Notes: generated by a model from the letters alone, not told the origin. Positions 1 to 8,604 are shown, counted from the first letter of the stretch. The stretch: 64,000 bases of DNA from Methylocaldum sp035627495 (GCF_035627495.1 NZ_DASPLO010000195.1:73401-137400), one strand, 5' to 3'. Made by a program: numbers and translations.

Positions 1-60
1 ACCGGGCCGCCAATACCCAGCCGGGAGACCGCTTTGAGCAGTTGTGCGGCGACATAAAGG

Positions 61-297
61 CGGGCGGCCCTTCGGGCCCAGCGCGCTGACCGTGACGAAA
101 AAGAGGTGTGGATCATGGCGATAGCAGAGCGTCGGTTCGCGGAAAAACCACTGCGTGGTGACGGGCTGAACCTCCGTGTTCCCGCCGGGTTCCGGCGAGC
201 CCGGGTGGCCTCCCACCCGTCGGCCCCGTCACCACTCAGTGAAGGCTCTCACCGTCCTTGGAAACCTCCAGAGGACCATCGCTCCATTGGCGCTCTG
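61..297. ncRNA. candidate structured RNA element, family unknown
   Basis: No convincing gene lies here, but inverted repeats nest in an RNA-like way. An extended stem pairs 149-153 with 237-241 and 156-165 with 225-234 (15 pairs around a 2x2 internal loop). Inside it sit two perfect hairpins: 183-188/192-197 with a 3-nt loop and 202-208/213-219 with a 4-nt loop. Outside, 125-131 pairs with 291-297, and a separate hairpin 66-70/74-78 carries a TTC loop. The palindrome at 485-496 lies further right. The strand is undetermined because stems read both ways. A stand-alone HEARO/omega-RNA-type element is one possibility, but no IscB/IsrB gene is present in the window. Part of a mobile element cut by the window edge is another. 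Confidence 0.4.
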
Positions 298-553
298 GGC
301 CGGAATGTCCCGTTCCGTACTCGGCGCGGCGGTCCGCGCACCCCGCGGGCGATGCCGGACTCCGGAGCCGAGTGGGGGATATTAGATCGCGTGGGATCGG
401 TTCGGTAAATACGTGGGGCTACCTAATCCCGGCTCCCGCGCGGTGGCGGTTGGGGCGAGAGATCTGCGGCAAGAAAGCCAGCCGGGCTCATGAGCCGGTA
501 AAACGATCCGAGACCGTGCGCCGGCCAATGCATAGAATGATCAAACCCAGCCT

Positions 554-955
554 TTAGGTAGACCTCTCGGTCGTCCAGGCTTCGTATTCAGCGAGTTGCT
601 GCTCGACCAGAAGCAGACAGACGCTCAACATCAGGGCATCGTCCGTGTACCCCAAAATCGGGATGACATCCGGAATGAGATCAATCGGACTCAGCACATA
701 AAGGAGGGCGGCGACAATGGCCGAAAGGGCATACCAGGGGATTTGGCGATAGGTGCCGTTTAGATAGTCCCTCACCAGCGCAATCATCAGTCTGACATCG
801 TTCAGGAAACGACCGAGAGGGCCTTTGGATTCAAACTTCTGCTTTATCTCGTCGGCCTTCGCGATTACCCTCTTGAAATCGCCCTCGGAGAGCTTTTTCG
901 CATCGGCTTTAAGCCGTTCCTGGATGGCCCGTTTGGTGACCTTTCGTTTTAGCAT
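554..955 (-). CDS. YkvA/DUF1232 family small membrane-associated protein
   Basis: This 133-residue protein carries the DUF1232 signature near residues 85-108 (LSPIDLIPDVIPILGYTDD), next to a hydrophobic helix from the WYALSAIVAALLY segment. The N-terminal 70 residues are charged and probably helical. DUF1232 proteins are widespread; their biochemical role is not established, so no function is assigned. The gene is on the minus strand downstream of the MASE1 histidine kinase (87-nt gap) and could share its transcript. The length is normal for the family. Confidence 0.8.
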   Translation of the reverse strand: MLKRKVTKRAIQERLKADAKKLSEGDFKRVIAKADEIKQKFESKGPLGRFLNDVRLMIALVRDYLNGTYRQIPWYALSAIVAALLYVLSPIDLIPDVIPILGYTDDALMLSVCLLLVEQQLAEYEAWTTERST

Positions 956-1042
956 CGCGTTTTCCTCTATAAGAGGCCATTGTGTCGTGGCCGAACGAGA
1001 CGGCGCACATGGCCGGGGCGCCGGAGCGGAAGCGTGCGCCCG

Positions 1043-3046
1043 TTAATGTACCGGAACCGGCAACCGCACCACAAATTCGCTGCCCCGGCCAGAACCTTCG
1101 CTATGGGCTTCGACTCGCCCTCCATGCAATTCCACGATTTTTTGCACGATGGTCAAACCGATTCCAAGGCCGCCCTGGGCGCGATCCAGCGTCCGTTCGG
1201 CTTGAGTGAACACGTCAAAAAGATGTGGGAGCAAGGCGCCTGAGATGCCTTCCCCCGTATCTCGTACGGAAATGATGACTTCGTCATCTTTACAAGAAAC
1301 GGTCAGCCAAATCCGGCCGCCTGCCGGCGTGTACTTCGCCGCGTTATCGAGAAGATTCGTAACCACTTGGGCGAGTCGCACGTGATCGCCTTCAAACCGG
1401 ACGGGCTGCTCGGGCACCGAAACGGCAAAGGCATGGCGACGTTCTTCAATGAATGGCCGACTGGTCTCGATGGCCTGATCGATTACCCTAGCCAAATCCA
1501 CCGGGGCTTTTCGCAGCGTCAGTTTGCCCTGGACAATCCGTGACACATCCAGGAGATCATCCACCAGCCGCGCCAAGTGGTTCACCTGGCGATCTATCAT
1601 ATCCCGCGCCCAGTTCAACTTAGGATCACCGGGATTAAGCTTGCCCAGGATGCGCACCGCATTCTGGATCGGTGCCAACGGATTCCGAAGCTCATGCCCG
1701 AGCATGGCAATGAATTCATTCTTGCGCTGGTCGGTCTCACGTAGCACTTCTTCCATATGCTTGCGCTCGGTGATGTCGGTGCTGATCCCCACGATCCCCG
1801 CCGGTCTTCCGGCGGCGTCCCGATAGGCGCCTTTATTGCTGAGATAAAGACGCTGTTTGCCGTTTGGCAGCCGGATGATTTCCTCGAACCGTTCGGTCCC
1901 TCCCTTGGCCAGGAGGCGGAGGTCGTTGTCCCGAAACTGTTGCGCCATCTCTCGCGGAAAGACCTCGAATTCCGTACGGCCGATGACGTCTTCGGACCGG
2001 AAGCTGAACAGGCGCAACAGCGCGTCATTACAGGCGAGATAGCGGCCCGCCTTGTCCTTGATGAAAATGGGACTATCGGTCGTGGCGAGTATGCACTCCA
2101 GCAATTCCGTGCGCTCGCGTAAGCGTGCCTCGCTTTCGAGCAGCGCCTCTTCGACACGCCGTCGGTGCAGCACGACCGCCGAGAGCGTGAACCCGATCAG
2201 GGTGGAGGATCCGATGAATGCCTGCAGCGAAAACAACGATTGATGCAGCGGCATCCCGGCAAAGGGGCCCGAGCCGAGTACCGTGGCAAGGATCGCGACC
2301 GCCGCGATTCCGGTCAGAGTGATGGCGACATGTTCTTGACCCATGCGAAACGCGGCATATAGCACAAAAGGAATCAACGTGTACGGGAGTGGCTTGATGA
2401 TCGAACTCGGCAGCCAATGCCCGAATACCGCCAGGCCGCTTATCACGAGCAGTCCATAAAAACACAGAGGTTCAAGGCGAATGGGGATGGCGGTGTTTCT
2501 CGCTGATTGCCGAACTAATAGCAGCGAGGGGGTTATGACAAGGAGGCTGACGATATCCCCCAGCCACCACGTGATCCAATTGATGCCATAGGCCGATTCC
2601 TCGATCAGCCCATCCCAGTAAAGACTGGTTACGCCCAGAGTGGCCGCAATCACGCTACTGACGGCGGCGAAGAAAGCGAACAGGAAAACATGGCGAACGC
2701 GCTCGAAGGGGACGATAGGACGGCTGAATCGGTTGAGCAGGAACGCGCCCACGAGCGCTTCCACGGTATTGCCGAGACTGATACTCATGGCGCCCAAGGG
2801 AGAGACTTCCGTCGATGCATTCGCAAGACCGGCTCCTAGCCCGATACCCGGCCACAGACGACGCCCGAACACGAGCACGGCAGCCAGTGCGATTCCGGCT
2901 GGTGGCCAGACCACGCTGGCATTGCCGGGTGGTATAGCGAGTGACAATCCGAGCTTGGCAGTCAGAAAATAAGTACCCGCGAGCAATGCGACCTGCAATC
3001 CGTACAGTCCGGCGGGCGATCTCAGGATCGTATATAAGGGCAGCAT
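1043..3046 (-). CDS. MASE1 membrane sensor histidine kinase with PAS domain
   Basis: A 667-residue kinase. Residues 1 to about 300 are strongly hydrophobic with many predicted membrane helices and a MASE1-like start (GTYFLTAKLGLSLAIPPGN). A PAS domain follows at about 315-430 (DSPIFIKDKAGRYLACNDA). The HisKA H-box is near residue 448 (MLGHELRNPLAPIQNA). The ATPase domain has the N box NLLDNAAKYTP, the G1 box DTGEGIS and the G2 box GGLGIGLTIVQ, all intact, so it should autophosphorylate. No receiver domain is fused and no response regulator gene is adjacent, so its partner and signal are unknown. MASE1 is a membrane sensor domain with no agreed ligand. No strong ribosome-binding site precedes the chosen ATG. 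Confidence 0.88.
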   Translation of the reverse strand: MLPLYTILRSPAGLYGLQVALLAGTYFLTAKLGLSLAIPPGNASVVWPPAGIALAAVLVFGRRLWPGIGLGAGLANASTEVSPLGAMSISLGNTVEALVGAFLLNRFSRPIVPFERVRHVFLFAFFAAVSSVIAATLGVTSLYWDGLIEESAYGINWITWWLGDIVSLLVITPSLLLVRQSARNTAIPIRLEPLCFYGLLVISGLAVFGHWLPSSIIKPLPYTLIPFVLYAAFRMGQEHVAITLTGIAAVAILATVLGSGPFAGMPLHQSLFSLQAFIGSSTLIGFTLSAVVLHRRRVEEALLESEARLRERTELLECILATTDSPIFIKDKAGRYLACNDALLRLFSFRSEDVIGRTEFEVFPREMAQQFRDNDLRLLAKGGTERFEEIIRLPNGKQRLYLSNKGAYRDAAGRPAGIVGISTDITERKHMEEVLRETDQRKNEFIAMLGHELRNPLAPIQNAVRILGKLNPGDPKLNWARDMIDRQVNHLARLVDDLLDVSRIVQGKLTLRKAPVDLARVIDQAIETSRPFIEERRHAFAVSVPEQPVRFEGDHVRLAQVVTNLLDNAAKYTPAGGRIWLTVSCKDDEVIISVRDTGEGISGALLPHLFDVFTQAERTLDRAQGGLGIGLTIVQKIVELHGGRVEAHSEGSGRGSEFVVRLPVPVH

Positions 3047-3414
3047 GGCAGGTGAAGGCTAATGCGCCTCATTTGAATTCACCATTGGTGTGCAGACCGT
3101 GTGCGATGCCGATTCCGGACGGATAGCTCGCGCCCTTGCGTCGGAATTGGGTTGAAGACAACGATGTTTGCCCGAGTCCGGCGGCATCGAAGGTCGGCTC
3201 ACCCGCTTTAGGCCAATAAACTGCCCGCGCGTTCCATCGAGCAAATCGAAAAAAGATCTGACCGCCATCGCTTGGCATGGCTAGAAGGCGCCGCGTCATG
3301 TACTCTCAATCTATGGCCGATATGCGGCAAGAACTGGAATTACGAGGGAACCGCAAGAACGCTTTACACCACAATTCTATATATGGGTGGTTCAGCGAGC
3401 GGACAGAAAAGTTC
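3047..3414. other. intergenic region between divergent kinase genes
   Basis: This 368-nt stretch separates the minus-strand MASE1 kinase from the plus-strand RsbT-like gene and should hold both promoters. In-frame ATGs upstream of 3415 (3277 and later) would lengthen the RsbT-like protein with a basic, non-conserved extension. I see no RNA gene, repeat or clear operator here. Confidence 0.5.
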
Positions 3415-3816
3415 ATGACCGACGAAATACGAGTATTCATTGATTCGGAGTCGCAAATTCTGATCGCTCGCCAGCAGGCACGCTTATTGGCGGCGGAGTT
3501 GGGCTTCTGGTCGGTCGAACAAAGCTTTATCGCCATGGCCATCTCGGAAGTGGCGCTCAACATCCTTCAATACGCCGGAAAGGGAGAAATCCTTCTGGAC
3601 AAGGCGCAAAAGGAAGGCGCGCAAGGCATCATGGTCGTGGCTCGCGACGAGGGGCCAGGTATTCCCGATGTCGAACTGGCCATGCAGGAGGGTTATTCGA
3701 CGAGCGGTAGTGCCGGGCTGGGCTTGGCGGGCGCCAAGCGGCTCATGGACGAGTTCAATGTCGTGTCCGAAGTCGGGAAGGGCACGACGGTGACGATGAA
3801 GAAATGGGTGCGATGA
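3415..3816 (+). CDS. RsbT-like anti-sigma/serine kinase (HATPase_c_2)
   Basis: A 133-residue GHKL ATPase fold of the RsbT/RsbW type. It has the N box SEVALNILQYAGKG, the G1 box DEGPGIPD and the G2 glycine stretch STSGSAGLGLAGAKRL. The sequence matches RsbT better than RsbW. In stressosome pathways RsbT phosphorylates RsbR/RsbS and then activates an RsbU-type phosphatase. The ATG at 3415 was chosen because it gives the usual RsbT length and start (MTDEIRVFI). The next plus-strand gene encodes a SpoIIE-family phosphatase with an RsbU-like N-terminal segment, which fits partner switching. No rsbR, rsbS or rsbV is adjacent, so upstream and downstream partners must lie elsewhere or be missing. Confidence 0.82.
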   Translation: MTDEIRVFIDSESQILIARQQARLLAAELGFWSVEQSFIAMAISEVALNILQYAGKGEILLDKAQKEGAQGIMVVARDEGPGIPDVELAMQEGYSTSGSAGLGLAGAKRLMDEFNVVSEVGKGTTVTMKKWVR

Positions 3817-3887
3817 GCAGGGCCCTCTTGCCGGTCACTGCGTGAGACATCGCCGACCGATTTGAAAACTCCGAGCATGTCCCTGGC

Positions 3888-3926
3888 GCGGCGTCGAAGT
3901 GTGGAATCTTCGTGTTTCGACGCCGC
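3888..3926. repeat. perfect 11-bp inverted repeat, REP-like
   Basis: Arms 3888-3898 and 3916-3926 are perfect complements around a 17-nt loop, and the sequence continues with a further stretch resembling dispersed intergenic repeats of proteobacteria. No T-run follows, so a simple terminator is unlikely. It sits in the 306-nt gap between the RsbT-like gene and the phosphatase, where nothing else was recognised. Confidence 0.4.
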
Positions 3927-4122
3927 TTCGCGGAGTTTATCCTGAGTGCGGTTGAAGGGCGCAACACAAGCAATTTCAGGATTTGTTCGGAGCTTCTTTT
4001 GAGCGGGGCCGATTGAATTGGGCGCCGGTCCGCGAGTCCAATAAGCCGGGAGCCTTTTTCGTCCCGAAGGATGCAGCGTCTTCCCAAGCAGACACCGCAC
4101 GGCTGCATCTCGGAGACATGTG

Positions 4123-6543
4123 ATGAATGAAGAAACAGTCGAACGTGGTGGACGTGAGCTAGCAGTGCAATACGTCGAGGCATTGCGGGACTATTTGGCC
4201 GGAGTGGAGGGGAATCCATTGTTGCGGGCCTATCGGCTGGGACGCAAAGCAATCGCGGAGAACGTGAGTCTTCCGGTTCTGGCCGCGATCCACCATAAAG
4301 CGCTGGCTGAGCTTTTGGCCCAAGCCGGTGCTCCCGCTGAAGACGTCGATATCGAATTGCAGGCCGAGGTATTTTTTCGGGAGGCTCTGGCACCCTTCGA
4401 CAGGACGTCCTACGGCCATGGTGACACCATGACCAAAATGCACCTGCTCAACGAAAGCTTGGAGCGGACACACAAGCGTCTTACCGAAATCAACCGCAAA
4501 AAGGACCGAGCCATCGCCGAACTGCGGCAACGCGAAGAAGCGTTGCGCAGGAGCCACGACGAATTGGAAAAGCGGGCTAAGACACAGACCCTGGAGCTTA
4601 CAGCGGCCGGAGTGACCCTGCGGGCGGAAATCGCCGAACGCAAGCTCACTGAGATCGCCTTGCGGGAAAGCGAAGCCCGGTTCCGGGCGATTTTCGAACG
4701 GGCCGGCATCGGCATTGCGCTCTTGGACAAGAACGGAAGAATCAGGGAATGCAACATCGCCCTGCAGGAGATGCTGGGCTTTGGCGCCGAGGAACTGCAC
4801 GGCCGGGTTATTTTCGATCTGAGTTACCCGGAAGATCTCGAGATCAGCGCGCGGCAGTTTAAAGGCTTGGTCGAAGGCAGATACAAACACTACAACCTGG
4901 ACAAGCGCTTTATCCGGAAAAACGGCACAGTGGTCTGGGTCCGCAAAATCGTTTCGGGAACCTACGGATTCAAGGGCGAACTGCAATTCGCCATCGATAT
5001 GGTCGAGGACATCACCGAAAGCAAAGTTGCCGAGGAGTCGCTGCGGGAAAGCGAATCGCGGTTCCGCCAGGTCGTCGATATGACCTGCGAGTGGATCTGG
5101 GAGCAGGATGCTGACGGCCGCTACAGCTACTCCAGTGCCGCGGTGAAGAGTATTCTCGGTTATGACGCCAAGGAGATCATCGGAAAACCCTATTACGAGT
5201 TATTTTTCCCGGAAGACAGGGAACGCGTCGCGGCACTTGCGCCCGAGTTGATCGCCCGCGAGGAGCCTTTCCTCCGCCTGATCAACCGCTATCGGCACAA
5301 GGATGGCCGCGAAGTGTTTACCGAATCCACCGGAATCCCGCTCTCCGATAACCGGGGCCACTTGTTGAGGTGGCGCGGGGTGGATCACGACGTTACCGAA
5401 CGCAAGCGTTTTGAGGATGCTCTAAGGCTTCGAGACCGGGCCATCGCGGCTTCCAGCGTCGGTATCATCATCACCGATCCTCATCAGCCGGGAAATCCCA
5501 TCATCTACGCCAATCCCGCCTTTGTCCAGATGACGGGCAGCAGCCGGGACGAGGTGATCGGGTGGAATCCCCGCTTCCTGCAAGGCCCGGAGACCGATCC
5601 GAACGCGATCGAGGAAATTCGGAAGGCCGTGCGCGAAGAGCGCGATTGCCACCTGACGCTGAAAAATTACCGCAAGGACGGCACGCCGTTTTGGAACGAG
5701 CTGTTCATCTCTCCGGTGAGGGACGATCACGGCAAGCTGACTCATTTCATCGGTACGCAGACCGATGTCACGGCATTGCGGCGAATAGAAGAAGAACGCC
5801 ACGAGATGGAAATCGCCCGGCAGATCCAGTTGTCCCTCTTGCCTAGCGTCCCGCTGCGGATGGATGGCGCTCTGGTGGCGGGGTATTGTCTGCCAGCCGT
5901 CCATGTAGGCGGCGATTATTTCGATTATTTCGCCACGGAAGAGGGGGTCGATATCGTGATAGCCGACGTTTCCGGGCACTCGGTGGGCGCTGCTCTGATC
6001 ATGGCCGAAACCCGCAGCACTTTGAAGATGGGAACCGACTGGATGGCGAAAGGCCAGCCGAGGCTCCGCAACGGCGCGGAAAAGACCCTGTCGGTCTTGA
6101 ACGATATCCTGTTCGAGGATTTGAACCGGGCCAGCTTTTTTATCTCCATGTTCTATCTGAGATACCACGCGGATACGCGCTGGATTACCTATGCCAATGC
6201 GGGGCACAATCGCCCGCTATTGCTGCGCAGAGGCGAGCGGAATTGTACGGAATTGGATGCCGAAGGGCTCATTTTAGGCGTTAAGAAAGGCGTAGCGTTT
6301 GAAGAGAAAGCGCTCTCTTTGAATGAGGGCGATATGGTGCTTCTTTATACCGATGGGGTTACCGAAGCTCGAAATAAACAGGGGGAATTTTTCGGTGAAC
6401 CTCGTCTGTGCGAGCTTTTTATTACTCATTCTCAAGCTTCACCCCAAGAGCTTATCGAGATTATCGTCGACGAACTCGGGAAGTTTTGCCAAAGCCGGTC
6501 CTTCGATGACGATATTTCCCTCGTGGTGCTGAAGGTTGGCTAA
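4123..6543 (+). CDS. PAS/LOV-like SpoIIE-family (RsbU-type) PP2C phosphatase
   Basis: An 806-residue cytoplasmic regulator. An RsbU-N-like helical segment occupies residues 10-85, a charged coiled coil about 100-180, two PAS domains about 180-300 and 305-430, and a third LOV-type PAS about 440-550. The SpoIIE/PP2C domain covers about 570-806, with metal-binding acidic motifs VGGDYFDYF, IADVSGHSVG, YTDGVTEAR and DDDIS, so the phosphatase should be active. In the LOV-like domain the usual GxNCRFLQ reads GWNPRFLQ: the photoactive Cys is Pro at residue 483. ATG 4123 has GGAG seven bases upstream; an in-frame GTG lies directly before it at 4120. With the RsbT-like gene it would form a partner-switching module; the regulated sigma factor is unknown. 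Confidence 0.88.
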   Translation: MNEETVERGGRELAVQYVEALRDYLAGVEGNPLLRAYRLGRKAIAENVSLPVLAAIHHKALAELLAQAGAPAEDVDIELQAEVFFREALAPFDRTSYGHGDTMTKMHLLNESLERTHKRLTEINRKKDRAIAELRQREEALRRSHDELEKRAKTQTLELTAAGVTLRAEIAERKLTEIALRESEARFRAIFERAGIGIALLDKNGRIRECNIALQEMLGFGAEELHGRVIFDLSYPEDLEISARQFKGLVEGRYKHYNLDKRFIRKNGTVVWVRKIVSGTYGFKGELQFAIDMVEDITESKVAEESLRESESRFRQVVDMTCEWIWEQDADGRYSYSSAAVKSILGYDAKEIIGKPYYELFFPEDRERVAALAPELIAREEPFLRLINRYRHKDGREVFTESTGIPLSDNRGHLLRWRGVDHDVTERKRFEDALRLRDRAIAASSVGIIITDPHQPGNPIIYANPAFVQMTGSSRDEVIGWNPRFLQGPETDPNAIEEIRKAVREERDCHLTLKNYRKDGTPFWNELFISPVRDDHGKLTHFIGTQTDVTALRRIEEERHEMEIARQIQLSLLPSVPLRMDGALVAGYCLPAVHVGGDYFDYFATEEGVDIVIADVSGHSVGAALIMAETRSTLKMGTDWMAKGQPRLRNGAEKTLSVLNDILFEDLNRASFFISMFYLRYHADTRWITYANAGHNRPLLLRRGERNCTELDAEGLILGVKKGVAFEEKALSLNEGDMVLLYTDGVTEARNKQGEFFGEPRLCELFITHSQASPQELIEIIVDELGKFCQSRSFDDDISLVVLKVG

Positions 6544-6547
6544 GAGA

Positions 6548-6600
6548 TTGTGAAAAACCGTCGCGAGCGACCCGAGTCCGCGCAGTAGGTTTTTTCACAA
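6548..6600. repeat. long imperfect inverted repeat, repeat element or terminator
   Basis: Arms 6548-6559 and 6588-6600 are complementary apart from one extra T, and the flanks extend the pairing (6543-6546 with 6602-6605). The loop contains a smaller hairpin of GTCGC and GCGAC. A T-run lies in the right arm and an A-run in the left, so it could terminate in either direction. Its layout, starting two bases after the phosphatase stop codon, also resembles a short dispersed repeat or MITE. Confidence 0.5.
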
Positions 6601-6672
6601 CCTCTAAGGCGGGATTGTTTTTCGAGCGCTCTGGTCCAATGAATGGGTTTCGACTTGGCGAAAAGGTGCCTT

Positions 6673-7539
6673 GTGTCTACGTCGACTCAAACCGAAATTG
6701 AAAATGCCGCCGCGAAAGAACCGCCTTTGTTCAATTTGAGGCGTCTGGTTCTCGTGTTAGCGGGCTATGCGGTGCTGTACGTAGCGGTTCGCTGGTATGA
6801 GGGAGTTTATGCGTGGTCGACCGGGCTAGACGCCTTTGCGCCGGAGTTCGAGACCTACTGGATGAATCTTTTTTACGCGGAAATCGTGCTGGAAATCGTC
6901 GTGGCCGCTCTCTTGTGGGGATGGCTATGGCGGAGCCGAGATCGCAATTTGGAGAACTATTGGGCGCACTTCATCGACACCGAGACGGTGCTGATCAGAG
7001 CAAAAGGCGATGCCCTGCGGGAACTGCTATGGAAAACCCGTGATCGCAGTGTAGTGACATTGACCCCGCGCGAGGAGCTGCGCCGGAACATGACGCACCT
7101 GATCTGGCTGGCCGCCTATGCGTGGGCCTTCTACTGGGGAACGAGCTTCTTCACCGAACAGGATGCGACTTGGCATCAAACGGTCGTGCGCGATACCGAC
7201 TTTACCCCCAATCACATCGTCGTGTTTTATCTAAGCTACCCGGTTTACATCATTACGGGTTTCGGGGCTTTTCTGTACGCGAAGACGCGCCTGCCCTTCT
7301 TCGCAAAAGGATTGTCCGTGCCCTACCTTTTTTCCGTGGTCGGTCCGTTCACGCTTTTGCCGAACGTCGGCTACAACGAATGGGGCCACACCTTCTGGTT
7401 CATGGAAGAGATATTTGCAGCGCCCTTGCACTATGGCTTCGTCGTTTTTGCCTGGTTTGCGCTGTCGATTGGAGGGGTATTGCTGCAGGTTTTTGCCAGC
7501 ATTTTATATTTGATCAAAAAAGACCTTTGGTCTGAGTAA
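6673..7539 (+). CDS. pmoC: orphan particulate methane monooxygenase subunit C (PmoC)
   Basis: A membrane subunit of the copper methane/ammonia monooxygenase family. Conserved PmoC blocks include FAPEFETYWMN, WHQTVVRDTDFTPNHI and LLPNVGYNEWGHTFWFMEE. Counting residue 1 from an upstream ATG at 6643, the ligands matching the PmoC CuC site are D174, H178 and H191, and those matching the CuD site are N245, H249 and H263; spacing is exactly as in known PmoC. Five to six membrane helices are apparent. The GTG at 6673 is preferred as start: AAAAGG lies six bases upstream and gives a PmoC-like N terminus. About 30 extra residues (roughly 100-130) follow the WRSRDR motif, which then recurs as WKTRDR. 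No pmoA or pmoB is adjacent, so it is a stand-alone copy like the extra pmoC of Methylococcus capsulatus. Confidence 0.92.
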   Translation: MSTSTQTEIENAAAKEPPLFNLRRLVLVLAGYAVLYVAVRWYEGVYAWSTGLDAFAPEFETYWMNLFYAEIVLEIVVAALLWGWLWRSRDRNLENYWAHFIDTETVLIRAKGDALRELLWKTRDRSVVTLTPREELRRNMTHLIWLAAYAWAFYWGTSFFTEQDATWHQTVVRDTDFTPNHIVVFYLSYPVYIITGFGAFLYAKTRLPFFAKGLSVPYLFSVVGPFTLLPNVGYNEWGHTFWFMEEIFAAPLHYGFVVFAWFALSIGGVLLQVFASILYLIKKDLWSE

Positions 7540-7558
7540 CGTTCGATGGCGTCGAACG
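7540..7558. terminator. hairpin between convergent genes
   Basis: A perfect 7-bp stem (7540-7546 with 7552-7558) and a 5-nt loop start at the pmoC stop codon, between convergent genes. No T-run follows on either strand, so termination efficiency is uncertain. Confidence 0.4.
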
Positions 7559-7606
7559 GTTGAAAGCGCGAACACGCCATGACGTGGAAATCCTTCTGGT
7601 TCAGAA

Positions 7607-8581
7607 CTATGGCAGTAGCCACGTCAGCGGGACAAGGACGAACGCCGTTGAAATAGCGGCGGGGAGCAACGGCGCGTAGCGGTTCGGCCTTGCCAGATCG
7701 CCGATTTGCACAGCGAACAAGCTGTGGAGCGTGTCCGCGAGTTGATCGATCAGCGCGATATTGGCCTCGATTGCCCGGGTCGCCTCGGCAAAATAGGGTT
7801 TGAGTTTAAGGTCGATGTGTGCCGGCTGAATGACCCGTCCGTTGAGAAGATTCACGAATTGCCGGGTCGAGTCGCGGCAGTCCTTCAACCCCGCTTGCAG
7901 CTTTCGCCCGGCCGGCGAAGGAAGTTCCCGGAGCGCCGCCTCGGTCTCGTTCAGGAGAAAGTCGATGCGATGGGCCAAAAATGCGAGCTTGATGCGGGAG
8001 ACCGGCGGGCATTTTCCGGCGGCGATCACGCCCGCCCCGAGTCCGCGTCCCTGCCCGATCTGCTCGATCAGTTCGGGAAGCCGGCGCACCAGAATTGCCG
8101 CCATGAGCTGATTGGACGGATCGGGATCAAACACTATTCCGGAGCAATCCGCCGCTTCCTCCATGAGATACAGAACCTCCCTGATGATCCGCGTGTGGGC
8201 GGCGAAACTCTCCGCGGGAGAGAGGTCGAAAAGGCCGCGCTTCAATTCTTGCCAGGAATCGTGAATGACATGCCATCGGGATAACTGCCTCGCATGGGCG
8301 TCGACATTTCCGACGGCGAGAGGAACTATCGCCTGCAATTGCTGCTCGATGTTCGTTTGAACGGTCGGCAGGCGCGTTCTGAACGTAGCGTCTCCGTTTA
8401 GGCAGGAATTGGCCATGCCCCGGTGTTGCTGAAGGCTGATCATCAGCTCTGTGGTTCGGCGTAAGTGGGCGATGCCCGCTCTTTTACGGTCGAGCAGAGT
8501 TTTTTCCATGTGCTGTTCGATAGCGATGAGGAGCAGCAGAAAGGTCGATACCAGAGTCAGGCCGGTCAGAATCGGAAACAT
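7607..8581 (-). CDS. stand-alone membrane sensor domain, paralogue of adjacent chemoreceptor sensor
   Basis: A 324-residue protein with an N-terminal membrane helix, a large helical domain and a C-terminal hydrophobic helix, and no signalling domain. It parallels the periplasmic half of the upstream chemoreceptor: both share an HRGM..LNGD motif near the start, an AAHT motif, an acidic-proline FDPD/LDPA segment and a GQxRGLGxG motif. The fold resembles NIT-type helical sensors, but that is inference. It begins 23 nt after the chemoreceptor stop on the same strand and is probably co-transcribed. It may bind the same ligand, act as a decoy or co-receptor, or be a truncated duplicate; the complete anchor-to-anchor architecture argues against random decay. 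Confidence 0.7.
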   Translation of the reverse strand: MFPILTGLTLVSTFLLLLIAIEQHMEKTLLDRKRAGIAHLRRTTELMISLQQHRGMANSCLNGDATFRTRLPTVQTNIEQQLQAIVPLAVGNVDAHARQLSRWHVIHDSWQELKRGLFDLSPAESFAAHTRIIREVLYLMEEAADCSGIVFDPDPSNQLMAAILVRRLPELIEQIGQGRGLGAGVIAAGKCPPVSRIKLAFLAHRIDFLLNETEAALRELPSPAGRKLQAGLKDCRDSTRQFVNLLNGRVIQPAHIDLKLKPYFAEATRAIEANIALIDQLADTLHSLFAVQIGDLARPNRYAPLLPAAISTAFVLVPLTWLLP

Positions 8582-8604
8582 GAATACCTCCTATAGATAC
8601 GGGA

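Noticed and set aside
106..557. Three overlapping plus-strand open frames of 69-100 codons at the left end
   Set aside because: All are Arg/Pro-rich, overlap each other in different frames and cross strong hairpins; no ribosome-binding site or family resemblance.
4159..4986. 275-codon open frame antisense to the SpoIIE phosphatase gene
   Set aside because: It is opposite clear PAS domains and has no start context or family features.
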